A DNA stretch of 64,000 bases from Cladopsammia gracilis (lineage: Eukaryota; Cnidaria; Anthozoa; Scleractinia; Dendrophylliidae). Shown in pieces: positions 1 through 11,499 of the stretch; within the stretch, counting starts at the first letter, position 1; the number at the start of each line of letters is the position of its first letter. The notes under the pieces were generated by a model. The model was not told the DNA's origin, did no database searches, and saw only the letters and a program-made list of their open reading frames with translations. The DNA lies in contig JAJGOT010000345.1 of the NCBI GenBank assembly GCA_022457155.1, positions 1-64,000 of the forward strand, read 5' to 3'. Position numbers and translations under genes: made by a program.

Positions 1-100
1 TCTGACTATATGTTGCTACAGTGTTACCCGGCTATTTGGTAGCCCAAAACGTATTTATCACTGAAAACAATTCTTTTGTTGTTGTTGTTGTATTTTAAAG

Positions 101-945
101 GCGAAATATCGATGATGATACAATGAAGTTCGCATTACAAAAGGTATGAGAGCGGAATTAAGTGGACTTTAATTATTTGTATATACAGGGAACCACTTTT
201 TCAAGAAAGCCATCGCGTTTGGAGGTAAATACTACAGAAACTATACCGTAAATTTACGCATGACAGTTAAATCAAATTACGCGTAAAATTTCTCCCCAAC
301 ATAATTCATTGACCATTGGCAGCTCTCTCGTTCCCAATCTTTGGTCTTTGTTTGAGCGCGCTGCGCGCGGAGTTGTGAAGGCGTTTCGCCTCCTTCCCAT
401 GTCGCCCTGCGGCTCCTGTTTCCCCCGACGAAAGTGGTATCAATATACTTAACAATGCAATTAGATTATGAGCTCGAGATTTCTATCGCGTGATAGTTGA
501 TGACGGCGAAGCCCGAATCAACTATCAAGCATAGAAATCAAGAGCGAATAATCTATTGAGTAATTGTTTTAGAATAAATCTACTAGACGTTCAAAACTTA
601 ACAACAAATGCTCTTCACGCTACTCACTTTCTACAACAGAATAGATAGTGAGTAGCATAGCCAATATATTTATACTAATTGTGGATAGGAAATGTCGGAT
701 TTCATGCGATTTTATTAGTAGCAGCCTAAACCAACAGTTAACAGGTAAACAATACAAGTTTCGGAAAGCATTAAAATTCCATGTACATATTTGTTTATTT
801 TTAGAGTCATTCAAAACTAGTTTTGTTACATTAAACAAATTTAACGTTGTGTGATATTAATATACTTCTTTCTGATGTTGTTTTTGCAGGATTACCAGAG
901 ATTAGCTCCGGGATAACAATTCGGATTAATCTGATTTTAAATAAA
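101..945 (+). CDS. Last three exons of an unrecognised gene entering from the left
   Basis: Three exon-like blocks join in one frame. Block 1 is 101-143 (AG before it, GTATGA after), block 2 is 189-224 (ACAG before, GTAAAT after), and the last starts at 890 after TTTTTGCAG and stops with TAA at 914-916. Junctions are phase 0 between blocks 1 and 2 and between 2 and 3. Block 1 reads ..DDDTMKFALQK, block 2 GTTFSRKPSRLE and block 3 DYQRLAPG. An AATAAA lies at 940-945, 24 bp after the stop, which supports a real 3' end. The second intron (225-889) contains a 67-bp hairpin at 477-543. The rest of the gene lies left of the window and the tail is too short to name a family. The agreement of four splice signals, the frame and the poly(A) signal makes chance unlikely but not excluded. 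Confidence 0.5.
477..543. repeat. Short foldback hairpin
   Basis: The arms around tttctatcgcgtgatagttg pair with caactatcaagcatagaaat across a short GC-rich loop. It sits in the last intron of the gene above and resembles the many small foldback elements in the window. Confidence 0.5.
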
Positions 946-949
946 GTTT

Positions 950-2240
950 GACACAGTTACAAACTAGCTTCTCTGTGTTTTATTTTCAGTACCCATTTTT
1001 TCAGTGTTCGAAACAGCTACAACCGGTGTATTTCATTTAATACCAATGTTTTACGGGTACCTAAATTCTATGCTTGGTATTATAGTTATAAAGCCTATAT
1101 GTTTGACAAACAACCAAAAGACAGCTATAATCAATTATTAAATCAACAGAATGGGATTTATATAAAATATTTTTTGTCCAGCCATAAAACATGTTTTCAA
1201 GTCATATTAAAGTTCGTTATCTGTCGAGAAAATAATTACAATATGCTTTGTTTCCCGTTTATATTTATGGAACCGCCGTTCCCAATTAGCTATACTTCTT
1301 GTCTAAATCACAGGATATTTAGCCCCAGCAAGAAGGATTCCGCTATAAAAAAGAAAAATTAAGCATTAAAATTTTTTATAAAGGACTTGCCCGAAAATTA
1401 CTCCTTATCTTTTCAACGGGGTATTCTGTTACACTCTTTTTTATATATATACGGAACCTTGTTTATAAGAACGTTGAGGCAGAGATTGGCCAGATCTAGA
1501 GTTTTAAGAACGTGCTGAGAATGTACCCAGGCTGAGATCAGTACCCGGGGAGTGGGGGGGGGGGGGTACTCAACAAAGTTTTGTACGGGGATGCTCTGCC
1601 CCAAAGTCCAAACCCTTACCCTTTCATATACCGTTTTTGACAGAAAAGGTACCCCTTTCATATACCTTTCATTAAAAATGGTACCCCCTTCATATACCTT
1701 TCATTGAAAATAGTACCCCTTTCATATAACCTTTACGTTCGTCTGTTTGATATATTTTGAAAAGCACTTTTTATAATACTTAAACGGTAGTTTTCCTTAC
1801 CCTTTTTATACTTCAACTCGTACGTGTTTTTCCTACCCTTTCCTATACTTCGTGAAATCCCTACACTTTCATATACTTCAACTCGTGAAATCCCTACCCT
1901 TTCATAAACCTCCAGGCCATACGCCTTCTATAGACCGCATGTTAAAACTGAAAATAATAAACCCGCCTTTTTTGCGGTTGGATAAACGAGATGCATTTTT
2001 CATGAAATATTTGATTGCATGAATATACCTTTTTACCTTTCGGATCATGCGATGTTAATCAAGAGAATTGTTTCAAACAAATGATCTTTTAGAAATGAGT
2101 AAACAGACACGCCCAGGTAAAAAGGTCTGTTGACCCTTCCGCTTCCAGAGTCAATTATGAAATCTGTGGAAGAAATCCTATGGTGTGACCATTCAAATGA
2201 AACCTCTTCAGCAGTACGTTCGTATGGTATCATTTGTTTT
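950..2240. other. Intergenic repeats: G-run and 'ttcatatacc' repeats
   Basis: No gene is supported. A G run with CCCGGGGAGTG and GTACTC lies at 1545-1570 and looks like one end of the G-rich-TIR element family seen complete at 14016 and 48818. At 1620-1920 a short degenerate motif (taccctttcatatac) recurs many times in one orientation. At 2127-2240 lies a single monomer of the 106-bp satellite (see 48163). Confidence 0.5.
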
Positions 2241-2318
2241 GTTATATTAATATTTTTGGAAATTTTGGGAATTACAGGGTTAAGACCGGGGGGGAGGGTT
2301 ACAAACCTGATTAAATGT

Positions 2319-5300
2319 TCACCGCAATCGCAATCGCATTAGGAACGCCTCAATACCCAGAGAAGGGACACAACGATACTCCGAACAGAAGCAGCCAAAT
2401 TCCGGGGGACCTGCAGACACATTCACATGCTTATTCTCCCATCCGGGTCTGCAAGCATGGTCAACGTATTGCGCGCACAGTCGTTCACAGTAAAACTGGC
2501 CTTCGTAATTACCATACACGCGACAGGTGCATAGGTATTCGCACTTTTCATCCGGGGTATTCGGGATCATGACTTCTCCGTCGTCATATAGATTGTCATA
2601 GTACTTGCACCGACCTAAAGGAAATTAATGGTAATGTGTCAATTTGAATTCATTTTATGCCAGCCTGCGAGCAAGCCCTCAGGCTCGGTGGCGAGGGTTA
2701 GGGTTTGGGGGAGGATTTGCGGTATTTCTTTTCAGCTCATCAACAACAACAACAACAACATCCTTTATTTACGTACGATACAAGTTAAAGCAAAAGTCTT
2801 GCTTGTGGGGTCGTGTTTCTAGCTACAAATTAAAAACATTTCTATATACATTAAAATTAATAATAATTATATACATGATTGTTCACATTAGTAAAATTAA
2901 AAATCCGTTACGTTCCTACTTTGCGTTTGAATCGAGGTTGCATTGAAGTCCAGTTGTCTAATAAAATCGTCCTTTCTAGCTCTGGCATAAAATTGCTGTT
3001 CCAAAGTATAGCACCTCGATAGCTGCATGGAGTTTTTCATCTGAATACGAACAAAATCGCGGAGTTTCGATCTTGTATTTTCGATCTTGTATTTATCTTC
3101 AGCTCATATTTGAAATTTTAGGTACATAACTTGAAACATACTCAGAAAGTTCTAGCGTTTTAGACGCTGTTGATGTTACAGTAGTGGTGCATGACCCGAA
3201 TAAGAAGAACAATATTCTAGTTCTCTTAATACCCGGACACAGTACAACGTTTCTTGCAACGTTGTGCGCAACAGATGCAGAAGTAGAATCGAGGTCTACT
3301 TTAACGATGTCGAGCACAACAAATTGCATCGTGTGACACCCCCCAAAAAAAATCTTGTTGCGCGCATTTATTTATTATTTTAATGTTGCACCGTGTATCC
3401 GGGAATTTAAGGGTTCGTTTTTAAAGTTCCTGACTGGTTTCATTATCTTTTAATTTGCCCATGTGAGGGGTCCATTTATTTCCGCAAATAAGGAATTTCG
3501 TCTTATCTCTTTCCACACTGCATATCACTGACGATATTTCCGGCTAGAAGCGGCTAAGCCTCGCACACCCTAATATCAAGAAAAACGCTTTCCCCAAAAA
3601 CGGCCAAAATATGAGACAGACAGTTCACGCCTCTGGAATATTTTGGCCAAAAATAAAAGACTGGAATGTTAATTCAGGATATTTGATCAGCTATGCCTTT
3701 TGCATTATAATGCGTTCTGTTTGGGTATTTTAGCCGCCACAGCCCTCAAGATATCAACTAGTGCCTGAATTGCATGTTTTTTTCTTTTCAAGGACCTCGC
3801 ATATCCTTGTTGATTTATTGTTGTAAGACTTGTGACATACAGTAGCATTCCCTGTTGAGGAATTTTCAGTATTCAAGCTTTGAAGGGGCATAATAGTAAT
3901 TAGTGTAATTGGTAAGCGAAGTATGATCTAAGTACAGAACTGTTTTTAATTGAGTGCCGAAAGTAATAGGCCATTTCCGAGTTGCTTTTAGCCTCTCTAT
4001 CAAAGCGAGGCTAGGTGCGAAACCTTTCATATGAAAATGAGTTTTCATTCACAGTTTTATTTGCATGGGAAAGAAAAGTTATTTCAATATGAAGGGTTTC
4101 GCACCTAGCCTCGCTTTGATAGAGAGGCTAAAGGCAACTCGGAAATGGCCTATTGCGCAATGCTTTGGTTTTGCGTTGCTAATATTTGTGATTGCCTCAA
4201 ACAAATCACGCCACATTCTTGACCAATCATAAAAATAAGACAAATCCAATGGTGACTTGTTCCCGCTCTAGGCGATGTTTGTTGTGATTGATCAGAGCAA
4301 TGAGTTGGTTTTGGTTTTATGGCACTAAGTAGAAGCCTCACTAACAAGGAAAAACCGTTCAGCTAATAAAACAAAATAATGAGATTAAGTCAAGTAGTAT
4401 TTTACTATATTGGCAGAATAAACCAAATTCCAAATTGATACAAAGAATCACCGCTTTCATTTTAACTCACATTTTGAGTGGAGCAAACGAAGAGAAATTC
4501 CACAAGCACAATATGCGCATGCGTGACTTCGTCTTAAGCAAGAATCGCTCAGCTGCGCTTTCTTAATTTATCGTTGTCCTGTAATTCCTTGATAAGGTTA
4601 ATTGGCAAGTTAAAGGTTCAAACATTTTAAGTGATAAGCTGACATTGATACACGGCTTTCACCCGCTATCATATACATCATAGGCTCTCCCATATTTATG
4701 TCACAAACTACCGGTTACCAAAATGATTGAGACCCACTATGGGAAATTTCCGACGAAATCTGAGTCGTGACCATCGCTATCAAATAAAACGCTGATATCA
4801 GTAACACGAGCGACGAGTTACAAATGATCGAGGTCAAAAATTAATGTACAAGAACTTGAAAATGTATCGAAACTGTCTGCAGCTAAATCTTCTCGAATCG
4901 TTTTCGCTTTTTTCTCAACAATGATATTAACCCGTGTCACTCCCAGCGTCAATTATAAAGAAATATAATGCTGGTTCTACCCGGTTCTGTCTCTGGACGA
5001 AATCCTATGGTGTAACCATTCAAACGAAACCTCTTTGGCAATACTTTCTCGTGGTACCATTTGTTTTTCAATATCTTACAAAATGAAATTTGGGCTAACA
5101 CATTAGGTATTTTACAAAATGGATTGTTCTTGAATTTTGAGTTTTGGCACTCTTGGGAGTTGAGAAATCCAGACTTGCTTTGTTATTTCGGGGTGGCGAA
5201 TGGTAAATCCGAGACTCGCCGAGACGCCGAGACCCTTGTTTCAAAATTCGAGACCGCGACCGCAGCTACGTTATAAAATCCTATCAAACAACAAACAAGG

Positions 5301-6041
5301 ATGAAGAATGAGAATACTTGACAAAAGTATCCGAGATTCCGAGACCTTGAGGAAAAAAATCCGAGACTCCGAGACAGAAAAAGCACCAGCCAAACGAGAC
5401 TTCGGGACTTAAAACAAAAACTGCCGAGATTTCGAGACCGGACCAAAATTTTCCGAGACACACGATTTTGAAGGTACCATTCGTCACCCCTTTATTTAGT
5501 AGGAGATTGATCAGCAAAGAAATGGTAGGCATGGAGCAAATTCCTTTATATGAAACGACGATTCAGCTTAAAAAAATTGACGTTTTGTGAAAACGAAACA
5601 ACGAAATCAAAGTCTGTAGATACCTGTAGAAAGGCTCATTGTTCAGGTAGAGCTCATTGCTGTCATTGTTCAGCTGGAACTCTGCAGCTGTGCTTGGAGG
5701 CAGACATTTGTAACGTTGGCCCGAAGCGAACAATAACATCATAAATCAAAATTATATGCACTGATGAATAAGGACCAATAAGCTTTCAAACTGAGAAACG
5801 AATATTAAAGAACACTGAAAATGAAATATTATTATTACGAAACTGTTTCATTCGCCGCAATGTAAATATAACAATGAGTTATATAGGATATCAAAATGTA
5901 CAAAAGACTTATCTCACCCGAGTTCTCGTCGAAACTGTTCTCTGATATCATTCCATTATACATCGAATGAAAGAATTTCGATTCAGCCTTAAAGAAGATT
6001 GAAGCTACAACGAGGACAATAGTAAGAAACTTGAGCATCAT
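2319..6041 (-). CDS. Secreted ten-cysteine protein, two coding exons (VWC-like scaffold)
   Basis: Exon 1 (6041-5918) encodes a signal peptide (MMLKFLTIVLVVASIFFKAES, about residues 1-21) and a short linker. It ends in phase 1 at a GTGAGA donor. Exon 2 (2614-2319) follows an AG at 2616-2615 after a pyrimidine-rich tract. The split codon makes a Gly, and the frame runs to a stop at 2321-2319, giving 139 residues. Ten cysteines lie at about 44, 66, 70, 72, 84, 88, 96, 116, 118 and 123, in the order C..Cx3CxC..Cx3Cx7Cx19CxCx4C. N106-V-S is a possible N-glycosylation site. The ten-cysteine count and CxC pairs recall von Willebrand factor C modules, but the spacing is not canonical, so this is only a likeness. 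The 13727 gene has the same cysteine order and intron phase. The last 16 residues are Cys-free and could be read-through if another splice exists. The 3.3-kb intron holds a LINE end and foldbacks. The role is unknown; secretion is inferred. Confidence 0.72.
2740..3090 (-). mobile_element. 5'-truncated LINE 3' end with (GTT)n tail
   Basis: On the minus strand, 3021-2918 encodes a fragment beginning YRGAILWNS and ending at TAA. The motif (Y/F)-x-G-A-x-L-W-N is typical of the C-terminus of CR1/L2/Jockey-like reverse-transcriptase ORFs. About 160 bp of AT-rich 3' UTR follow, ending in AATAAAGGA and a (GTT)n tail at 2761-2740. A TGA lies just upstream in that frame, so the copy is dead. It sits in the large intron of the secreted-protein gene, same strand. 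Confidence 0.65.
3090..3960. other. Intron sequence, no gene seen
   Basis: AT-rich with no convincing splice-bounded frame. A minus-strand open frame at 3099-3329 has no recognisable domain and lies next to the LINE fragment. Confidence 0.4.
3964..4154. repeat. Foldback element, ~190 bp
   Basis: Near-perfect inverted arms of about 65 bp (3964-4031 and 4090-4154), each containing AGGCCATTTCCGAGTTGC and GCCTCGCTTTGATAGAGAGG, around a 60-bp AT-rich loop. Typical of a palindromic MITE. Confidence 0.8.
4970..5100. repeat. Single monomer of the 106-bp satellite
   Basis: Contains the landmarks of the 48163 array: gaaatcctatggtgtaacca, ttcaaacgaaacctctt, then a ggtaccatttgttttt end. A similar single copy lies at 6320-6485. 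Confidence 0.6.
5190..5490. mobile_element. Small TIR element packed with CCGAGAC motifs
   Basis: Ends are inverted copies: ggggtggcgaatggta at 5190 and taccattcgtcacccc at 5475-5490. The interior carries many degenerate copies of (t/g)CCGAGA(C/T), mostly in one orientation. Both flanks hold ttattt, a possible target duplication. Antisense frames across it are low-complexity artefacts. Confidence 0.6.
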
Positions 6042-6099
6042 GACGGCGCTAAGCGGCTTCTCGATCTCTCCACAACAATGTTTAGGCGTAGACCCGCTT

Positions 6100-6180
6100 G
6101 TATTTCTTGTTGTCTTTTCAAGCGTCTATTGAATTATAGACTGTGTTTGTGGCGTCAGTTCCTCGGCGTTATAAACAATG
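6100..6180 (-). promoter_or_regulatory. Possible TATA-like promoter of the 2319-6041 gene
   Basis: On the minus strand, upstream of the start codon at 6041, TATAA-like motifs occur near 6133-6140 (tctataatt) and 6165-6172 (tttataac). No upstream in-frame start or splice acceptor lies between them and the ATG, so a short unspliced 5' UTR is plausible. Confidence 0.3.
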
Positions 6181-6319
6181 TCGGCGATGTCGATGTAAGC
6201 TTCCGTTTGTTATTTTTACAAGCGCTAGCCCCCTCATTAACTTAACGATCACACGATAGCTCGAGACGGAAAAGGTCAATCTTGAATATACTTAGTTTGT
6301 AAAATATGTTATTACCCTT

Positions 6320-6485
6320 TCACTCCCAGAGTCAATTATGTAGACATAATGGTCGTTCTAACTTTTGAGTCCGTCGGCAAAATCCTATGATGTGACTATT
6401 CAAATGAAACCTCTTCAGCAGTACTTTTGCATGGTACCATTTGTTTTTCAATATTTTACAAAATGAAATTTGGGTTAACACATTA
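6320..6485. repeat. Single monomer of the 106-bp satellite
   Basis: Carries gagtccgtcggcaaaatcct, tgactattcaaatgaaacct and ggtaccatttgtttttcaat, matching the satellite unit, just upstream of the minus-strand secreted gene. Confidence 0.6.
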
Positions 6486-6489
6486 ATTA

Positions 6490-7515
6490 TGTAAGGGTAT
6501 CAGACAGGTAACCACGAACATTTTTTAATGAAACTAGAACTGGTGGGCAGTTTGTTTTTTGGGTATTTGTTATTATGGCTTCCTTTACTTCCTTCCGAGT
6601 ATTTTTTTAAATTGGCCCCATAAATTTATTTTTATTCTTTCCAAAAAATGCATGGAGATTATCTGATGGAACAAGGGCGTTTGTATAAAATAATTACCCA
6701 AGCATTTGTTATCATTTGATCAATAATAGACGCAGCTGAGCCTGAGATTGATTTCACAGCTTCGCGCGCTTCGCGATCCATCTTGCTAGTTACGACACAT
6801 TTGATTGTTCTAAAGGAAACTTAAAGTTTGCACTTTAAAAATTCATAATCTTGGTCAGGGTGCTGCCTCCTCCACAGGCTTTTCCTAGCACGAAGGGGGT
6901 ACGCGAGTGTTTTCAGTTCACATTTAGCTCTAAGAAACTGAATAGCTATAGCTCGAGTGTCTTTATTTTGACAAAGAGATTATAATGTTATTAGTGTCAC
7001 GCTATTGCATGCTCAGTTTTGTTATGGAATATTTTGTAATTGTTTTGTCTGTTGAAATTAAGTAAATTAAATACGACTCGACTGTTTATTTCATTGTAAT
7101 ATTTTTAGTAATTTCTTCTTTTCAGTTTACAATCACCCATTTTTGTCTTTTTACTCGTAAATTAATTCCTGCACAAATAAATTTTATTGTGGTTCGTGAG
7201 CGAAAAAAACGTGGGTTCGACTGTATTTCCTAATAATTAAGTGAAGACTTTTCAATTCAACTGAAAAAACCCAACAACAACAAGAAGTTCTTACAAATTG
7301 GCTTTAGTTAACTTTTGTACTAGGAAATCATATCGACAGAACAGCTACTTTACTGAAGTTAGAGATCATTCTTAGTTTCCGATTGACGACATCTGCATGT
7401 AAAATCTTGCATACCGCATATATAATATCAGAGAGAGCAGTCACATCTAGTGTGAATAAAAAATGTATAAAAGTTTCATTACTTTTGTTATTGTTCGGTC
7501 TTATTCTGTGTTTTT
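6490..7515. other. AT-rich spacer, nothing recognised
   Basis: No splice-bounded coding frame, RNA gene or clear repeat was found. Confidence 0.4.
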
Positions 7516-7519
7516 TCAA

Positions 7520-7614
7520 GCGGTGGCCATTTTGAATAATTTAGACAAGGAATTGTCGGCTCCAGTCCCAGTCGTGTATTCGACCTCAACTAAATTATTC
7601 AAAATGGCCGCCAG
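7520..7614. repeat. Foldback hairpin, ~95 bp
   Basis: ggccattttgaataatttag at the left pairs with ctaaattattcaaaatggcc at the right around a loop of about 40 bp. Confidence 0.7.
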
Positions 7615-7689
7615 TTGAACGAAGTCAGGAAAAATAGAAGTACAGGGTCAGTACACTGCCAAAGGTGCATGTAATCAAACTTTCATCAT

Positions 7690-8125
7690 GTTTAATTTGC
7701 GCTAAATATAAGGTTGGGCGCAGGGACAATCACCCTACAAAAAAGCTAGACCAGTTACTGTGGTACTGTTTATTATGCCGTACTGAGGCGGCCCTACGTT
7801 TTGACAAACCGATGCTGATCCACCTCCCCATACGTATGCCGTGGGAGGACCGCCGTGCTGTCCCCAGCCAACAGCTACCACATGTGTTGTGTGGAGCTGG
7901 CGCTTAAAGGGAAGTTGCATCCGCCTTAGCAGTAAAGGGCACCTACAAAACGACTTTCGGATCGACGTGCAGGGGTCCGATGGCTATGCCATGCTCATCA
8001 GTCCTAATAAGGAAGAAACAGCTGTCCATGGCTGCCACTGCCAGAGTGATGTGGCTGTGCGCATGCGTAAGGTACTGGCCAGACCGCGGGGTTGGTGTTT
8101 GAGTGTGTCACTTGCTTTTTAGGTG
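7690..8125 (+). other. GC-richer patch, possible decayed coding sequence
   Basis: This stretch is clearly GC-richer than its surroundings and has plus-strand open frames broken by stops (for example a TAA near 7907). I recognise no domain. It abuts the 106-bp satellite array and may be the body of the element carrying that satellite. Function unknown. Confidence 0.25.
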
Positions 8126-8129
8126 TTCT

Positions 8130-8440
8130 ACGTTTTGAGTCTGTTGATGAAATCCTTAAGTGTGACCATTCAAATGAAAGCCGACTGAGCAGAACTTTCC
8201 TGTGGTGCTGTTTATTATGCTGTACAAGATGGTTCTAACTTTCAAGTCTATGGATTGGCCCTAAAGTGTGACCATTCAAATGAAGGCTATTGAGCAGTAC
8301 TTACCTGTGGTGCTGTTTATTATATTGTTCAAGGTGGTTCTAACTTTTGAGTCGGTGGATGAAATCCTAAAATGGTCCATTCAAGTAAAAGCTCTTGAGC
8401 AGTACTTTCCTGTCAGTACTGTTTAATATGCTGTATATGG
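8130..8440. repeat. 106-bp tandem satellite, about three units
   Basis: The landmark accattcaaa recurs at 8165 and 8271 and, mutated, at 8377, an exact 106-bp spacing. Units carry gtctgtggatgaaatcc, gagcagtactttcctgtgg and ctgtttattatgctgtacaa. Same unit as at 48163. Confidence 0.85.
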
Positions 8441-8449
8441 TGCTACTTA

Positions 8450-11370
8450 TGTTGGCTCATCCTCAGTGTAAAAACCTGCCAAACTCACGAGTGACGTAAA
8501 ACAACGAAAACAAAAGGTACTGAAACAACAGAGTGCAAGACAACAAACCGTAGAAGACAAAGAAAAAAAGACACAGGTTTTTACACCGAGACAGACCCCT
8601 TATTTTTTGAGTCTGTCGACTCGCCTCCTTGAAACATTGCCCAACTCACTGAAATAGATGCTAAGCCCAGGCCGCCTCATAATAAGAACAAACTGCTGAG
8701 ATTACAACTGGCGAGCATTTGTCTCAGGACAGAAGTCGCGAAGGAACTGTGTTTACCAGCAGTGCAGCCGAACGATGGTGCCGACAGGGCGGTTCCTCTG
8801 CGGAATACACCATCGAAATAAAATATATTCTGTGATGCTGTATACAGGCGGCCGTAGTTCTAACTTCTGACGCAATGGATGAAATCCTACAGCGTCGTCG
8901 CCTTTGAAATAAAAGATATAAAAGGTATTCCGAATACCTTCTGGCAGAAGTTCATATGCAAAATTTTTCATTTGCAAAATCTCTCGAAATAATTAAAATT
9001 TTTGAAATTTGCACTTTTGCAATGTTTGAAGTTAAAAGGTTAACTAATGAAGATACGCCAGACATTTGCATCGTCTTAGAAAGTTCTTAATTATAGACCG
9101 GACGAGTGCTTTTTTTAAAAAGTGCCGCTGTATTAACTTTAACACTTATTTTTGTTTTTGGATAATCCTTCGAAATTACATGTTATTCGTATGTTTTTCG
9201 CAACTAAAATTAGAAATGAAAACGAAAAACGCCCAGAATAACACACAGCATGTGGATGACTTCGCACACGATTTTGTATTTTTTACTGTTTATATTTTAC
9301 TTGTTATCAAAATTTCATGCAATCGATATTTTAGATATTCACTGTATTTTCTTCCTTTCTGTTTTATCCATAACATAATTTACATTTCAAAAGATATTAA
9401 AATTATCCGGCTATTAAAAATAAACCCAAATGAGCAAAGGATTACTCGAGCTCGCTATATTACATTTCTCTATAGTCTTTCTATTTTTTTATTAACGAAA
9501 ATTGTTAGCCGCGAAGTCACTATGTTCGATTAATCTGATGATAACATTTATATGAGAAATTAAGGAATAGTTTCAGTCTTACGGAACAGAGAGCGCATAA
9601 AATTCATTTTTTCTTATTCTGATATCATAAAAAATTTGCAAAAAAAAAAAAACAGACGTCAGTTGACGTAAAATCCCTGTTTATAATGAATATTGGTATT
9701 CAATTTTCTTTAAACACGAAGGGGTACCAAGAAAGTATATAAACTGAAATGGTAAATGAATATTCTCAGATTCCGGCAAAATAAGAAGATTCGGTTGCTC
9801 TTGAGACATAAAAAAAAGTTAATTAATTTTGCCTTCACGCTGAGATGTGATCTATTGGCTTGTGCTTTTGTTTCGCTTAATTTATCTCCGGTAATTCCCC
9901 TTTCATTATCTACCCCATCTGACAATACTTCTCAGCGGAAAATGATGCCCGATTATTTAAAACAATATTTTGCGTCAGCAGGCTGATTTATCAAACATTA
10001 TCGTTGAAAAACATAAAATACTGCTATCTATTTTTAAACGCAGATCTGTTGTTTAATTCAAAAGGCGACATTTTTTACATTCATTGCTCACGTACATTTC
10101 TAACCAAGCACTGCAGTTGTAGGACTTTATAACATTTCGCTTCGTAAGTAAAAACATCCCTTACAATAATCGCTTTTTTTGGTTACATAATTTCTCATTA
10201 AATAGATTTTTCCAAGAAGGAAATTTATTTAAGATATTTAGATGAACTCTTTCCTTTTTCTTTGTGCCAAATAACTTGACAATTATGCAAGACAGAACCG
10301 GCAAGCTCTACAGACGATCACTCCTTTAAAGCGACATTTAAGACATTATAAAGTTAAAAGAATGGAAGTTGTATCCTTTTAAGTTTTTTTATGGCCATAT
10401 TTCCGTAGCGTTTTAAAAGCTCTTATCTCCAATTTGACGCCAAGTACTCGAGCATGAAAACACACTGTCAACAATATTTATCAACGATTAACGAAACTAC
10501 TTTGACTTCGTCAATTTTTTTCTGCCGATTTGTAAGTTGCTGTGGGAAGTGACAACTTCTTCGTCTGAGTTTTTTTAGGATTATCTGAGATTTCAGAGAG
10601 GATTAATTTGTGTAGCCTCAGTATTTCTGGAGCAGGTCAGTTAAATCTTTCTCTCCTTCCCAGTTGTTCTAGGCTTTGTCTTATCTTTATATAGAAGCAC
10701 AAGTGAACCTATTATTTTAATGCCTTTATCGAATATCACCGCGTCTAGTTTTAAGTTTAGCTTGAAACTATTTTCTATACTTCGAAGATTTCTATTTATC
10801 TAGCAAATGAGACAAGAAGAATATTTCTTTGAAGAAAGGGTTATACTTAATGGGGCACTGTTTAAAAAGCAATCCTTGTAAAAGAAAAAAGAAACGTTTT
10901 AGCCCTGTCTTCAAACGTGATGTCCTTAAGGAAACAAAGAACAGCTTTCGCGGTCGACGTCATTTTTCAGACTCAGATTAAACATCAGTATTAAATATTA
11001 GAAAACATTGCTAAGATGTTTTTTGTATGGGATATTGATAAAATATATATATTTATAATGATTACCGCTAACACATTTTTTTTCCATGGTCAAAAGTTTC
11101 TTTCTTTTTTCTTTTACTTTAATTTCTGTTTTTTCTTTTACAGCTGTCTGACTAAAACATTTGACTTTGCATCAAATAATAGATCAAGCTTGTTGCGTCC
11201 ACTTGCCATTACTTACTTGCGTTTACCAGCGGTAACAATTAAGCTCAAAACATAGGGCAAGTCGGCGAAATTTTTCACGCGCGAGGCTTCGCTGAAATTG
11301 CTTCTATAGAAACGTACGAACAATTTGCGTCTACTTTCCAGCGAGCGCAGCCAGCCTAATATACATTCGG
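8450..11370. other. Long AT-rich spacer without a supported gene
   Basis: The longest open frame (9066-9533, plus, 155 codons) is AT-driven and Phe/Ile-rich, with no motif or splice context I can defend. Poly-T/poly-A runs are frequent. Nothing else was recognised. Confidence 0.4.
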
Positions 11371-11375
11371 TCAGT

Positions 11376-11495
11376 GTAGTTCAATTTTATCCTTGGTTCA
11401 ATTTTAATTTTGCTTTGTTTTATAGTCATTATCATATATTAGCATAGAAAAGAACAATCGAAAACAAAAATTGAACCAAGGATAAATTGAACTAC
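11376..11495. repeat. Foldback element, ~120 bp
   Basis: gtagttcaattttatccttg at the left is mirrored by caaggataaattgaactac at the right, with arms of about 35 bp. Confidence 0.75.
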
Positions 11496-11499
11496 AACA

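Noticed and set aside
5550..5744. Cys-rich plus-strand open frame
   Set aside because: It has no signal peptide and no splice sites, and the cysteines come from a repeated gctcattg(t/c) tract. It is in the intron of, and antisense to, the real secreted gene.
9066..9533. 155-codon plus-strand frame rich in Phe/Ile, membrane-like
   Set aside because: Composition follows the local AT richness. The hydrophobic stretches do not fit any receptor or channel motif, and no supporting exon was found.
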